From the NCBI RefSeq assembly GCF_011764585.1, contig NZ_AP022853.1, positions 3,381,501-3,445,500 on the forward strand: 64,000 nucleotides of DNA. The letters are read 5' to 3'. Below the pieces are notes generated by a model, which was not told where the DNA came from, did not search any database, and saw only the letters and a list, made by a program, of their open reading frames with translations. The stretch's first letter is position 1. Each line of letters opens with the position of its first letter. The position numbers were made by a program, and so were the translations under genes. Of the stretch, positions 1 through 10,310 are shown piece after piece. The DNA is from Sulfurimicrobium lacus (GTDB taxonomy: Bacteria > Pseudomonadota > Gammaproteobacteria > Burkholderiales > Sulfuricellaceae).

Positions 1-201
1 GTGGCCGAGGGTGTGGAAAGCGAAAAACAGCTCATTTTTCTGCGCACTTATCAGTGCCACGAAGTGCAGGGCTATTACTTCTTCCGCCCCCTGCCCGAGA
101 AAAGCATCACCCAGTTGCTGCAACGCCAGTCCGAAAAACATGCTGATTCACCGGCCTGGCGCAATCCGGTTCCGGTGATTTCAGTTGCGAGCAACTTGTA
201 A
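1..201 (+). CDS. EAL-domain protein, C-terminal end only (partial at left edge)
   Basis: The last 66 residues of a cyclic-di-GMP phosphodiesterase-type EAL domain; the gene begins outside the window. An AEGVE motif at the very start and QGYYFFRPLP around residues 23-32 are the two hallmark segments at the end of EAL domains (the final acidic beta strand and the QGYxFxxP strand). A 20-30 residue tail follows. The apparent GTG at base 1 is simply an in-frame valine codon, not a start. Whether the missing part carries GGDEF, PAS or response-regulator domains cannot be told. It lies upstream of grpE in the same orientation but is separated by about 100 bases containing a heat-shock promoter, so it is probably not co-regulated with the chaperones. 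Confidence 0.9.
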   Translation: MAEGVESEKQLIFLRTYQCHEVQGYYFFRPLPEKSITQLLQRQSEKHADSPAWRNPVPVISVASNL

Positions 202-248
202 GAAGCAGCCGCCTCGACGACGAAGACAACAAATAGATTACCCATGCG

Positions 249-276
249 CTTGAAATGGGGAAAAGCACTCCCATAT
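249..276 (+). promoter_or_regulatory. Sigma-32 (heat-shock) promoter for grpE
   Basis: CTTGAAA at 249-255 and CCCATAT at 270-276, 14 bases apart, match the RpoH consensus (CTTGAAA, 11-16 bases, CCCATNT) almost exactly. Transcription would start about 7-10 bases downstream, just ahead of the AAAGGAG ribosome-binding site at 291-297. This fits heat induction of grpE. Confidence 0.8.
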
Positions 277-304
277 CGCTCCCAGTTCACAAAGGAGCCC
301 GTTG

Positions 305-853
305 ATGCAAGACGATCAAAAAACCCCGGACACGGAAGCACAGGCCGAAGCGGCGCAAGCCCCGGCAGCAGATGAAAACGTGGAAATCATGCCGAGTATG
401 GAAGAACTCCTGAAACAGGCCGAACTGGCCGCACAGGAGCATCACGATGCCTGGCTGCGCGCCAAGGCCGATGCGGAGAACATCCGCAAACGCGCCCAGG
501 CTGACGTCGCCAGCGCCCACAAATACGCCGTGGAAAACTTCTCCAACGAGCTGCTCGCGGTTGCGGACAGCCTGGAAGCCGCCTTGAGTGTGGAAACCGC
601 CACGGTCGAAAACTTCAAGAGCGGCGTCGAGCTCACGCTCAAGCAACTGCTGTCGGCTTTCGAAAAAGCCAGCATCGTCGAACTCAACCCGCTGAACGAA
701 AAATTCGACCCCCACAAGCACCAGGCCATCAGCATGGTCGAAGCAGAGGCGCCCGCCAACACCGTGATCACGGTGCTGCAGAAAGGCTACCAGTTGCACG
801 ACCGCATCCTGCGTCCGGCCCTGGTGATGGTTGCCAAAGCACGCGAAGCCTGA
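305..853 (+). CDS. grpE: Nucleotide exchange factor GrpE
   Basis: A 182-residue homodimeric co-chaperone that drives ADP release from DnaK in the cytoplasm. The N-terminal third is acidic and Ala/Glu/Gln rich, followed by the long helical dimerisation region ([13 protein letters not shown] near residues 56-68). The C-terminal beta domain contains [13 protein letters not shown] and ends with [16 protein letters not shown], the GrpE signature. The ATG at 305 is preferred over the in-frame TTG at 302 because it sits 7-8 bases behind AAAGGAG. Normal family length. It precedes dnaK with about 100 bases between, and each gene has its own sigma-32-like promoter. Confidence 0.97.
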   Translation: MQDDQKTPDTEAQAEAAQAPAADENVEIMPSMEELLKQAELAAQEHHDAWLRAKADAENIRKRAQADVASAHKYAVENFSNELLAVADSLEAALSVETATVENFKSGVELTLKQLLSAFEKASIVELNPLNEKFDPHKHQAISMVEAEAPANTVITVLQKGYQLHDRILRPALVMVAKAREA

Positions 854-866
854 ATCGGATAAACCG

Positions 867-894
867 CTTGAAAGCCGCGCGTACAACCCCACTT
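867..894 (+). promoter_or_regulatory. Sigma-32 (heat-shock) promoter for dnaK
   Basis: CTTGAAA at 867-873 and CCCCACTT at 887-894, 13 bases apart, match the RpoH consensus with one deviation (C for T in CCCCAT). It lies 58 bases ahead of the dnaK ATG, so dnaK can be induced independently of grpE. Confidence 0.72.
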
Positions 895-951
895 TAGCAG
901 CAAGGGTTTTTAACTCCGCTAATTTATGAATTTGAATACTAAGGAATAATC

Positions 952-2865
<1,914 letters not shown>

Positions 2866-2879
2866 GGAGCAAGGGGCTT

Positions 2880-2978
2880 GAGGTGAGGGATGAGGGGTGA
2901 GGGGTGAGGGTGAAGGCACCGTGCGTGCCTCATCCACGGCCTCTCTCGCCTCACCCCTCTCGCTTCACCCCTCACCAT
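2880..2978. repeat. GAGGGGT/ACCCCTC repeat with G-quadruplex potential between dnaK and dnaJ
   Basis: The spacer carries head-to-tail copies of TGAGGGG on the plus strand (2884-2911) and the complementary CCCCTCA-type units near 2948-2976, so the two halves can pair as an imperfect long hairpin. Four G tracts at 2887-2889, 2894-2897, 2901-2904 and 2908-2910 with loops of 4, 3 and 3 bases satisfy the usual G-quadruplex pattern. No T tract follows, so it is not a standard terminator. A related short array occurs at 45176-45205. Confidence 0.6.
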
Positions 2979-2980
2979 AA

Positions 2981-4102
2981 ATGAGCAAACGCGACTATTA
3001 CGAAATTCTCGGCGTCAACCGCGACGCTTCCGACGACGAGCTGAAGAAGGCCTACCGCAAGCTGGCGATGAAGCACCATCCGGACCGCAATCCGGACAAT
3101 CCCAAGGCGGAGGAGCACTTCAAGGAAGCCAAGGAAGCCTACGAAATCCTTTCCGATGCCAGCAAGCGCGCGGCCTACGATCAGTACGGCCACGCCGGCG
3201 TCGACCAGCAGGCGGGCATGGGCGGCGGCGCAGGCATGGGTGGTTTTGCCGACGCTTTCGGCGACATCTTCGGCGACATCTTCGGCGGCGGTGGCGGACG
3301 CGGCGGACGTTCCAACGTCTATCGCGGCGCCGACCTGCGCTACAACCTGGAAATCTCGCTGGAAGACGCCGCCCGCGGCGCGGAAACCAAGATCCGCATT
3401 CCCACCATGGAAAAATGCGACACCTGCAACGGCTCGGGCGCGAAACCCGGCACCCAGCCGGTCACCTGCACCACCTGCGGCGGACATGGCCAGGTGCGCA
3501 TGCAACAAGGCTTCTTCTCGATCCAGCAAACTTGCCCGCGCTGCCACGGCAGCGGCAAGATGGTGCAAAGTCCCTGCCCCACCTGTCAGGGCGCAGGCCG
3601 TATCAAGCAGCACAAGACCCTGGTGGTCAAGATCCCGTCCGGGGTCGATGAAGGCGACCGCATCCGACTCTCCGGCGAAGGCGAAGACGGCGTCAACGGC
3701 GGCCCGCCGGGTGACTTGTACGTCGTCATCCAGATCAAGCCGCACCAGGTCTTCCAGCGCGATCACGACGACCTGCATTGCGAAATGCCGATCAGCTTCA
3801 CCGTCGCCGCGCTGGGCGGCGAAATCGACATTCCCACCCTGGACGGTCACGCCAAGATCAAGATTCCCGCCGAAACCCAGAGCGGCAAGGTGTTCCGCCT
3901 GCGCGGCAAGGGCATCAAGGGCGTGCGCAGCCAGCACCACGGCGACCTGATGTGCCACATGGTGGTGGAAACGCCGGTGAGCCTGACCGAGCGGCAAAAG
4001 GAATTGCTGCGCGAGCTGGAAAGCATCAACCAGGAAGACGGATCGCGCCACAATCCCCGCGCCAAGTCGTGGATGGACAAGGTCAAAGAGTTTTTCGGCT
4101 AA
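2981..4102 (+). CDS. dnaJ: Chaperone DnaJ (Hsp40, type I)
   Basis: A 373-residue co-chaperone that delivers clients to DnaK and stimulates its ATPase. The J domain (residues 1-70) has the essential HPD triad at 33-35. A Gly/Phe-rich linker (about 75-110) precedes the zinc-binding domain with four CxxCxGxG repeats ([32 protein letters not shown]), and then the C-terminal substrate-binding beta domains. Complete and of normal length. No good Shine-Dalgarno site precedes the ATG at 2981; the immediate upstream sequence is the TCACCCCTCACC repeat. Confidence 0.98.
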   Translation: MSKRDYYEILGVNRDASDDELKKAYRKLAMKHHPDRNPDNPKAEEHFKEAKEAYEILSDASKRAAYDQYGHAGVDQQAGMGGGAGMGGFADAFGDIFGDIFGGGGGRGGRSNVYRGADLRYNLEISLEDAARGAETKIRIPTMEKCDTCNGSGAKPGTQPVTCTTCGGHGQVRMQQGFFSIQQTCPRCHGSGKMVQSPCPTCQGAGRIKQHKTLVVKIPSGVDEGDRIRLSGEGEDGVNGGPPGDLYVVIQIKPHQVFQRDHDDLHCEMPISFTVAALGGEIDIPTLDGHAKIKIPAETQSGKVFRLRGKGIKGVRSQHHGDLMCHMVVETPVSLTERQKELLRELESINQEDGSRHNPRAKSWMDKVKEFFG

Positions 4103-4104
4103 CG

Positions 4105-4155
4105 ACACGGGCCGGGGTGAGCCGAGCATAGCGCACTCACCCGGCTCGTGTTTTT
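4105..4155 (+). terminator. Rho-independent terminator after dnaJ
   Basis: An ACACGGGCCGGGGTGAG arm pairs with CTCACCCGGCTCGTGT across a short loop with one bulge and one mismatch, followed by a T tract at 4150-4155. It ends the dnaK-dnaJ unit. Confidence 0.85.
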
Positions 4156-4169
4156 AATCGCCCCCGTCC

Positions 4170-4823
4170 ATGTCTGAAGAAAAAAACCTCTGCGTCGTCC
4201 ATGAAGCCATCATCGGCGCCTTCGGCCTGCCGCCCGGCAAGCTTTACGTCAGCATCAAGGGCGACCCCAGCCTGCGCGAAACCGTGCCCCTGCGCCCGCG
4301 CCAGGAAAGCCGCATTGACCGCAGCGCCGACCAGGTGCTTGAAACCTGCGGCTGGCTGCTGCGCAAAACCGGCTGCTACGGTATCTACATCGGCTTTAAC
4401 AGCAGCGAAGTGCGCACCGAATCGGTGTTTAACCCTTTCAATTATGAAATCCACGACGCCGAAACCCTGATCCAGGACGGCTACAAAGAGCGTCACTTCG
4501 TCAAGGTGCCCTACCAGAAGAAGATGAAAATCATCCGCAAGGTCAGGGACTCCGTGCAAACCGGCCCCCTGCGCGCATACCTGCCACCCCACTGGCAAAT
4601 CCTGATGGACCGGCAGCGCAAGGAGTGGCAGCCCATGGACAAGAAGGACATTGAGCGAATCATGCAGTCTTTCAACAAGCTGCGCGAAATAGAGGGCTTC
4701 TATTTGCGCAATGCCGCAGTTTCGCTGGCGCAGGGACTGGTACGCGCCACCTTCAACTGCGATGGGACTTATATCGTGGCGGCGGAATTTTTTCCCCAGT
4801 TCGTTAGGGACATTACGCCGTAG
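4170..4823 (+). CDS. Conserved-looking hypothetical protein, function unknown
   Basis: A 217-residue soluble protein with no signal peptide or membrane segment. I do not recognise the family. It is rich in charged residues and has four scattered cysteines (NLCVV, ETCGW, TGCYG, FNCDG) with no metal-binding spacing. The middle part (FNPFNYEIHDAETLIQDGYK then HFVKVPYQKKMKII) looks like an alternating beta/helix fold, and the C-terminal part is helical. Codon usage matches the chaperone genes around it, so it is probably a resident gene. It starts 15 bases after the dnaJ terminator and is followed by a perfect inverted repeat. The start ATG at 4170 has no clear ribosome-binding site. Confidence 0.75.
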   Translation: MSEEKNLCVVHEAIIGAFGLPPGKLYVSIKGDPSLRETVPLRPRQESRIDRSADQVLETCGWLLRKTGCYGIYIGFNSSEVRTESVFNPFNYEIHDAETLIQDGYKERHFVKVPYQKKMKIIRKVRDSVQTGPLRAYLPPHWQILMDRQRKEWQPMDKKDIERIMQSFNKLREIEGFYLRNAAVSLAQGLVRATFNCDGTYIVAAEFFPQFVRDITP

Positions 4824-4838
4824 GACTCAGCGGGTTCT

Positions 4839-4861
4839 GATGTGACGCAAAGCGTCACATC
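4839..4861. repeat. Perfect 10-bp inverted repeat after the 4170 gene
   Basis: GATGTGACGC (4839-4848), loop AAA, GCGTCACATC (4852-4861). The stem is perfect but no T tract follows, so it may be a Rho-associated 3' end, an mRNA-protecting stem, or a protein-binding site. The rest of 4824-5050 holds the pilA promoter and nothing else I can identify. Confidence 0.6.
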
Positions 4862-4972
4862 CTGACCAGATAGGCGGGCGATTTGGGCGAACCTACCAAG
4901 GGCTGTTGATTTGCCACATGCAAGAACAGTGAATTAAGCAGAAAAGTGCGTCGCAAGCAATTAAATTCAGGC

Positions 4973-4988
4973 TGGCACGCATTATGCT
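4973..4988 (+). promoter_or_regulatory. Sigma-54 promoter of pilA
   Basis: TGGCACGCATTATGCT places GG at 4974-4975 and GC at 4986-4987 with exactly 10 bases between, the invariant spacing of -24/-12 promoters. The predicted start is near 4999, about 50 bases before the pilA ATG. PilS/PilR-activated sigma-54 promoters are the known mode of pilA control in gamma- and betaproteobacteria; no pilSR pair is visible in the window. Confidence 0.82.
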
Positions 4989-5050
4989 AACATCACGGAC
5001 AAACACCTTACGTGTTTTGCTAGTTTCAACAACTCATGAGGAGAAGTACC

Positions 5051-5494
5051 ATGAAACGTGTACAACAAGGCTTTACATTGATCGAACTGATGATCGTTAT
5101 CGCGATTATCGGCATTCTGGCCGCCGTCGCATTGCCGGCCTATCAGGATTACACCGTCCGCGCGAAAGTTAGTGAAGGCATTTTGGCGGCCTCTTCGGCA
5201 CGTACCGCTGTCGCAGAAACCTATGCAAACGCCGGCAAAATGCTGGTGTCCGCCAGCTCCATGGGCGTCCAAAGCCAAAGCTCGAAATACGTGTCTAGCG
5301 TAGACTGGGTAGGCGACAACGCTGACGCCGGCACTGTGACCGTAACGCTGTCGAACGATGCCGGCCTTGCCGCGGCAACTGGCAAAACGCTCCTGATCAC
5401 AGCATCGGGCACTTCCACAACGGGTGCGGTTGCATTTACCTGCAAAAAAGGCACCATCGACGCGAAGTATCTGCCAGGCTCCTGCAAGAATTAA
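5051..5494 (+). CDS. pilA: Major type IV pilin PilA
   Basis: A 147-residue prepilin. A 7-residue basic leader (MKRVQQG) is cleaved before Phe8. The mature N-terminus [27 protein letters not shown] carries the conserved Glu5 and forms the hydrophobic assembly helix. A C-terminal disulfide loop is likely between Cys131 and Cys145 (precursor numbering). The ATG at 5051 is chosen over the upstream in-frame ATG at 5036 because GAGGAG at 5038-5043 is its ribosome-binding site and because of the leader length. A sigma-54 promoter precedes it and a strong terminator follows. PilB, PilC and PilD are encoded at 38.7-42.6 kb. The adjacent GT-C-like gene suggests the pilin is glycosylated. Confidence 0.96.
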   Translation: MKRVQQGFTLIELMIVIAIIGILAAVALPAYQDYTVRAKVSEGILAASSARTAVAETYANAGKMLVSASSMGVQSQSSKYVSSVDWVGDNADAGTVTVTLSNDAGLAAATGKTLLITASGTSTTGAVAFTCKKGTIDAKYLPGSCKN

Positions 5495-5514
5495 CCTGTA
5501 CGCCAGATGCTCAG

Positions 5515-5547
5515 AAACCCCGGGGCTTTGCCTTGGGGTTTTTTTTT
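5515..5547 (+). terminator. Rho-independent terminator of pilA
   Basis: AAACCCCGGGGC, short loop, then CTTGGGGTTT and a nine-base T tract (5539-5547). It lies directly ahead of the GTG of the next gene, so that gene is transcribed by read-through or from its own promoter. Confidence 0.88.
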
Positions 5548-5556
5548 GGATAAATT

Positions 5557-7401
5557 GTGACCCATTCATTGTTAATTCTCCGTCAAATTTCCGCTTGGAT
5601 TACCATCCTCGCCTTGACGCTTACCGTCATGCTGCCTGGCCTGCATGGCGAATTTATTTTTGACGACAACCCCAATATTGTCGACAACAGTGCCATTCAG
5701 CTTGAAACCTTAAATTTAGACTCGCTTCACGCCAGCATTTCAGGCCCGACGGCGGGCCCTTTGGGTCGCCCAATCAGCGTTATTAGCTTCGCTCTTACCT
5801 ATTATTTCTTTGGCCTTGACCCGTTCGCATTCAAGGCAATCAATCTCGCCATACACGCCATCAACGGGCTACTTGTTGCTTGGCTCGTAAAGTTACTGCT
5901 GCGCGTATCACCCGGCATTCAAGCCTCGGAAAAAACGATCGTCTGGCTGCCAATCTGGGTCGCAGCCGCGTGGCTGATTCACCCCATTAACGTCATAACC
6001 GTGATGCTCGCCGTGCAGCGCATGGCCCTGCTGTCCGGAATGTTCTTGCTACTGGCGCTTATCTGCCAATTGAAAGCCATGTCGATGCCACAGGGAGAGA
6101 AAAAATCCTGGGCGTGGGTTGCCGCAGGCTGGTTGCTGTTTTGGCCGCTATCAATATTAAGCAAGGAAACGGGGTTGCTTTTCCCGCTTTATAGCCTTGC
6201 CATCATGTTACTGCTCCGATCACCCTCTGTTACGACTCTTCGACGCCCATCATGGGCGATCCCGGCATCGCTTTTATCGCTTCCAATCATAGCAATCACC
6301 ATGCTGATCATTCTTGGCGGGAACTGGCTTGAAAGCGCTTACGCAATGCGCCCATTCACACTGAGCGAGCGCCTTCTGACCGAAGCACGCGTGCTTTGGT
6401 TTTACGCCGCACAAATTATCACGCCCAACTATGCGTCATTTGGACTCTACCTTGACGACTTTTCTTTATCGACAGGGATTCTCCAGCCGCCCACAACACT
6501 GCTCTCGGTCATCGGATGGGGTGCGACCATTCTGGGGATCTGGCTCTTCCGGAACCGCCAGCCATTATTGTGTTTTGGGGTAGCATGGTTTCTCGTGGGG
6601 CACAGCCTCGAATCAACCTTTCTGCCACTTGAAATTGCCCAGGAGTACAGGAACTACATTCCATCTATTGGACTAGTCTTTGCAGTTGGCCACTTGGGCT
6701 TGGCAACCCTGCAAAAGCTGGACTCCGATTATCGCCCTTTGACAATTCGCATGCTGGCGGTTACTTCCATATTGGTTCTTGCATTATTTACTTGGCTACG
6801 GGCGGGCCAGATGGGAAACCCATTACTTGGAACCCAGATGGAAGCGACGCGCCACCCACAATCCGCGCGGGCCAATCACGCTGCGGCACTCGCGCTGATC
6901 AAGGCTGGTTATGGCGGCGCAAGCGACCCTATTGCTGGAAATAATATACGGTTTTATTTGCAGCAATCGGAAATGGCAGACCCATCATTCAAATTCGGCT
7001 ACCTTGGCCTGATCGTCTGGTCATGCGGGTCAGGAAGACCTGTAGAGAAACAATGGCTCGACGGCTTATCGGACCGCCTCGAACATACTCCGTTTGCGCC
7101 GAAGGATTATGCGCTGCCAGACCTTCTTTTCAAACCTTTGATCAGCATGCCGAAGTGCTTAAGCAGGGAAGATGCGACGAAGCTGTTTGTAGCGGGAGCG
7201 AATAATCCAAGTATCCGCAAGTCGCTGCGGGCGCGCTTCCTTGAAACAGCGGCCGACTATGAATTGCTGGCATCCGCCGACCCTCATGCGGCGCAGGGTT
7301 ATTTAGAAATGGCACTAGCACTCTCGCCAGACAACCCTGAACTGAGGCGAAAATTAGAAAGCTTTGATTTCCTGAAACCACACAAAAATAAAGCCCCTTA
7401 A
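5557..7401 (+). CDS. Polytopic membrane glycosyltransferase (GT-C type) next to pilA; candidate pilin glycosyltransferase
   Basis: A 614-residue protein with roughly ten to twelve membrane segments in the first 420 residues and a soluble helical, TPR-like C-terminus. The first periplasmic loop carries GEFIFDDNPNIV: the paired Asp after TM1 is the typical acidic catalytic motif of GT-C enzymes using polyprenyl-phosphate sugars, and the GRPISVISFALTYYFFGLDPFAFK segment resembles TMTC-like membrane transferases. The position directly behind pilA matches tfpW, the D-arabinofuranosyltransferase for pilin in P. aeruginosa group IV strains. Specific homology to TfpW is my inference. Start GTG 5557 has no clear ribosome-binding site. 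The 3' end overlaps the convergent gene by four bases. Confidence 0.7.
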   Translation: MTHSLLILRQISAWITILALTLTVMLPGLHGEFIFDDNPNIVDNSAIQLETLNLDSLHASISGPTAGPLGRPISVISFALTYYFFGLDPFAFKAINLAIHAINGLLVAWLVKLLLRVSPGIQASEKTIVWLPIWVAAAWLIHPINVITVMLAVQRMALLSGMFLLLALICQLKAMSMPQGEKKSWAWVAAGWLLFWPLSILSKETGLLFPLYSLAIMLLLRSPSVTTLRRPSWAIPASLLSLPIIAITMLIILGGNWLESAYAMRPFTLSERLLTEARVLWFYAAQIITPNYASFGLYLDDFSLSTGILQPPTTLLSVIGWGATILGIWLFRNRQPLLCFGVAWFLVGHSLESTFLPLEIAQEYRNYIPSIGLVFAVGHLGLATLQKLDSDYRPLTIRMLAVTSILVLALFTWLRAGQMGNPLLGTQMEATRHPQSARANHAAALALIKAGYGGASDPIAGNNIRFYLQQSEMADPSFKFGYLGLIVWSCGSGRPVEKQWLDGLSDRLEHTPFAPKDYALPDLLFKPLISMPKCLSREDATKLFVAGANNPSIRKSLRARFLETAADYELLASADPHAAQGYLEMALALSPDNPELRRKLESFDFLKPHKNKAP

Positions 7402-10310
7402 CTCACCTCTGTCGCCTGCGTTCCAATCTCCTTGACCTTCTGCCGCCACATATTTCTTAACGCTTCTTCCAAGTTCCGCGCAAAAAGTGGTGCGTCAAAG
7501 AGTGGCGATGCCAGCACTTTTTTGCGCAATTCCAAACGCAGACGCGCCAAACATTCAAGATCCACGGCGTGAGTCAACGCCCGGGCTACGTAACTCTCCT
7601 TATCGTAAGCTATCCAATCCCCCAATCCGGCGCAAGCCAGCAGACTGGCACCTTGGCGGGCGAGCAAAGTGTCCCCGGCAAGCGTTATCGTTGGCACCCC
7701 CATCCATAAAGCCTCGCAAGTAGTCGTACCGCCAGGATAAGGGAAGGTATCCAGAATGATATCGACATCAGCATGTGCCGCCAGGTAATCCGTCCTGGGA
7801 ACCGCTCCCTGAATCGTTACACGCATGGGATCAATCCCCACTTGGGCCAACCGTTGGAGCAATTGATCACGGACAGCCGGTGAGCGCACTTCGTTGTTTT
7901 GAAGCCGCAGCCTGGCTTGAGGTAACGCAGAGAAAATCCGTCCCCACAATGCGAGAACGTCATCATTGATCTTGCTCGTCCTCTGGAAACAGCCAAAAGT
8001 GACATAGCCATTGCGCGTGGCCGGCAAGGGCGTCGGCTCAGAATTTGCGCCTGTTGTTGGAGCAGTAAAACATAGGCGGGTATCCGGCAGATACCACACC
8101 GTCTCGGTAAAGTGACGGCGGTGAGATTCCGGAACCGATATGGGATCCGCCAACAGGTAGTCCATCCCGGGCACTCCAGTGCTGGCGAAATAGCCCAGCC
8201 AACTCACTTGCACTGGGGCTGGTTTCCAGGCAAAAATCGGCAGGCGATTCTTGGCTGTGTGTCCTGCCAGGTCGATAAGAATATGAAGGCCATCGCTGTG
8301 AATTTTTCTGGCAGCGACTTCGTCGCTCAGCCCCACAATGGGAGACCATGCGTTAAACCGGGATTTGATGCGCGCAGTAAGTTCGTCCTCTTCAGGCTGT
8401 GTAGGATATGCCACCAATTCCACTCGGTCTGGATTCAAGTGCGAAAGAATGCTTTCCAAAAAGAAACCTACTGGATGACGCCTCAAGTCTCCTGATACAA
8501 AACCAACCCGCAACGGCCGCGCATCGACATCAATCGGATTGACCAACCAGCGTGAATAGGGCTTAGCCCGAGCCAACACTTTACTTCCATAAAGCCGGGC
8601 CTCAGCCAAATACTGATCTGGCGAACACCCAGAATAGAAACTCAAGCTAAACAGCAGGTTGCCGCGGACCTGCGGATGTTCTGGGTTAAGTGACAGAGCG
8701 TGACGATAGCACGCAATCGCCTCGTCCAGATCACCTTGCGCCTGAAGAGTGTGCCCCAGATTGTTATGTGCTTCGACATAATCCGGTCTGAGCGATATTG
8801 CCCGGTGATAACTCTGAATCGCCTCATCCTGCCTGCCTTGTTCCTGGAGTGCGTTCCCCAGGTTATTGTGAGTCTCGGCCATATTTGGCGTGAGAACGAT
8901 CGCGCGCTGGTAGCACTCGATCGCCTCATTCAATTTGCCTTGCACCTGAAGTGCATGACCCAAATTCGCATGGGATATAGCCAGATCTGGCTTTAGCGAG
9001 AGGACATGCCGATAATGCCAGACCGCCTCGTCCCACTTGCCCTGGAGACGGAGCGCATAGCCCAGATATTCATGCACAACAACGCTATCCGGATTCTGCG
9101 ACAATAACTGTCGGTATCGCGCGATCTCCTCGTCCAGCCTGCCTTGCTCCTGAAGCAACCCAATGAGGTTACGATACGCCTCGGGGAAATCCGGCTTGAG
9201 CGATAGCGTCTTGTGGTAACTTTCAACCGCCTCGTCCAGTTTGCCTTGTTCCTGGAGGGCATATCCCAGGTTATTATGTATTTCGGGAAAATCTGGCTTT
9301 AACAGAAGCGCTTGGCGATACTGTTCGATCGCCTCGTCCAACTTGCCCTGCCTGTGAAGGGTGTGCCCAAGGTTGCCACGTACCGCAGGATCGTTCGGCT
9401 TAAGCGAGAGCGCATGACGATAATGGTCAACTGCCTCATCCAGTTTGCCTTGCGCCTGAAGAACACTTATCAGGTTAAAGTGAGCCTCCGCAAATTGCGG
9501 TTGCAGTGTTAGCGCATGACGATAATTATCAACTGCGTCGTCTAGCCTATCTTGCGCCTGAAGCGCACTCCCAAGATTGTTATAGACCTCAGCGTAATCC
9601 GGCTGAAGGGTTAGTGCATGGCGATAATGCGCAATCGCATCATCTAGTTTCCCTTGGGCCTGAAATACATGCCCAAGATTGCAGTGTGCCTCAACATGTT
9701 CCGGCTGAAGGGACAATGTTTTCAAAAAACAGTCGATTGCCTGGTCACGTTTTGTGTCTTTGACATATAGCGTTCCGAGATAATAGTGAAACTCTGCGTT
9801 ATCTGGATTAAGCGCGACGCCTTTTCTGATTATGTCCTCGGCTTGTTGATATTGCCCGTTCTGGAAGAGCGCATAAAATAACTCACCATAAACCATCTCA
9901 AAACCAGGCTTGAGTTCAATGGCCTTGCTGAAATTTACTATCGCCCCGTTCAGATTGCCTTGTTCCTGCAGGACAGTCGCTAGCAGGTAGTATGCGTCTT
10001 CCATCTCCTGGTTTATTGAAATGGCCTGCTTGAGGTAATGCTCCGCTTCCGCGAAAAGCTTCTGTTCCTTTGATACAAACCCCAGGTTGAGGAAACTTTC
10101 GGCATCACCGGGATTGATCGCAACTGCCCGCCGGTAACATTCTGCCGCCTCTTCGATCTGGCCTTGGGCGAGATACGCATTGCCCTGTTTTTTATGGACA
10201 GCGCTCTCATTCTGCAAGCCGCGCGCCGACGAATCATTGCTTGGTCCCGCCGCAGGCGCATCAGCTGATTTTTCAGGTGCGGGCAAAACCTTCTTGAGCC
10301 AGTTAAACAT
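7398..10310 (-). CDS. TPR-repeat protein with O-GlcNAc-transferase-like (GT41/SPINDLY) domain, long form
   Basis: 970 residues. After an N-terminal MFNWLKKVLP and a low-complexity stretch, about fifteen 34-residue TPR units run to about residue 555, with very regular motifs of the NLGxALQxQGKLDEAxxxYRxALxLxPD type. The C-terminal GT-B catalytic region contains LRVGFVSGDLRRHPVG, LIDLAGHTAKNRLPIFAWKPAPVQVSWLGYFASTG and DIILDTFPYPGGTTTCEALWMGVPT, hallmarks of OGT/SPINDLY-type transferases that glycosylate Ser/Thr on proteins. ATG 10310 is used because the ORF upstream of it only shadows the next gene; its start overlaps the upstream paralogue's stop by 8 bases (translational coupling). Targets are unknown; pili or surface proteins are plausible. 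Confidence 0.9.
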   Translation of the reverse strand: MFNWLKKVLPAPEKSADAPAAGPSNDSSARGLQNESAVHKKQGNAYLAQGQIEEAAECYRRAVAINPGDAESFLNLGFVSKEQKLFAEAEHYLKQAISINQEMEDAYYLLATVLQEQGNLNGAIVNFSKAIELKPGFEMVYGELFYALFQNGQYQQAEDIIRKGVALNPDNAEFHYYLGTLYVKDTKRDQAIDCFLKTLSLQPEHVEAHCNLGHVFQAQGKLDDAIAHYRHALTLQPDYAEVYNNLGSALQAQDRLDDAVDNYRHALTLQPQFAEAHFNLISVLQAQGKLDEAVDHYRHALSLKPNDPAVRGNLGHTLHRQGKLDEAIEQYRQALLLKPDFPEIHNNLGYALQEQGKLDEAVESYHKTLSLKPDFPEAYRNLIGLLQEQGRLDEEIARYRQLLSQNPDSVVVHEYLGYALRLQGKWDEAVWHYRHVLSLKPDLAISHANLGHALQVQGKLNEAIECYQRAIVLTPNMAETHNNLGNALQEQGRQDEAIQSYHRAISLRPDYVEAHNNLGHTLQAQGDLDEAIACYRHALSLNPEHPQVRGNLLFSLSFYSGCSPDQYLAEARLYGSKVLARAKPYSRWLVNPIDVDARPLRVGFVSGDLRRHPVGFFLESILSHLNPDRVELVAYPTQPEEDELTARIKSRFNAWSPIVGLSDEVAARKIHSDGLHILIDLAGHTAKNRLPIFAWKPAPVQVSWLGYFASTGVPGMDYLLADPISVPESHRRHFTETVWYLPDTRLCFTAPTTGANSEPTPLPATRNGYVTFGCFQRTSKINDDVLALWGRIFSALPQARLRLQNNEVRSPAVRDQLLQRLAQVGIDPMRVTIQGAVPRTDYLAAHADVDIILDTFPYPGGTTTCEALWMGVPTITLAGDTLLARQGASLLACAGLGDWIAYDKESYVARALTHAVDLECLARLRLELRKKVLASPLFDAPLFARNLEEALRNMWRQKVKEIGTQATEVS
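8640..10200 (-). repeat. Coding tandem repeat: about fifteen 102-bp TPR units
   Basis: Imperfect 102-base units inside the TPR/OGT gene share segments such as GCCTCGTCCAG and TTGCCTTG (plus strand). Several units are similar enough at the DNA level to allow slippage or recombination, so the number of units may vary between strains. Confidence 0.75.

Noticed and set aside
8640-10200. CRISPR-like array
   Set aside because: The periodic 102-base repeats are in-frame TPR codons with no constant repeat/spacer pattern.
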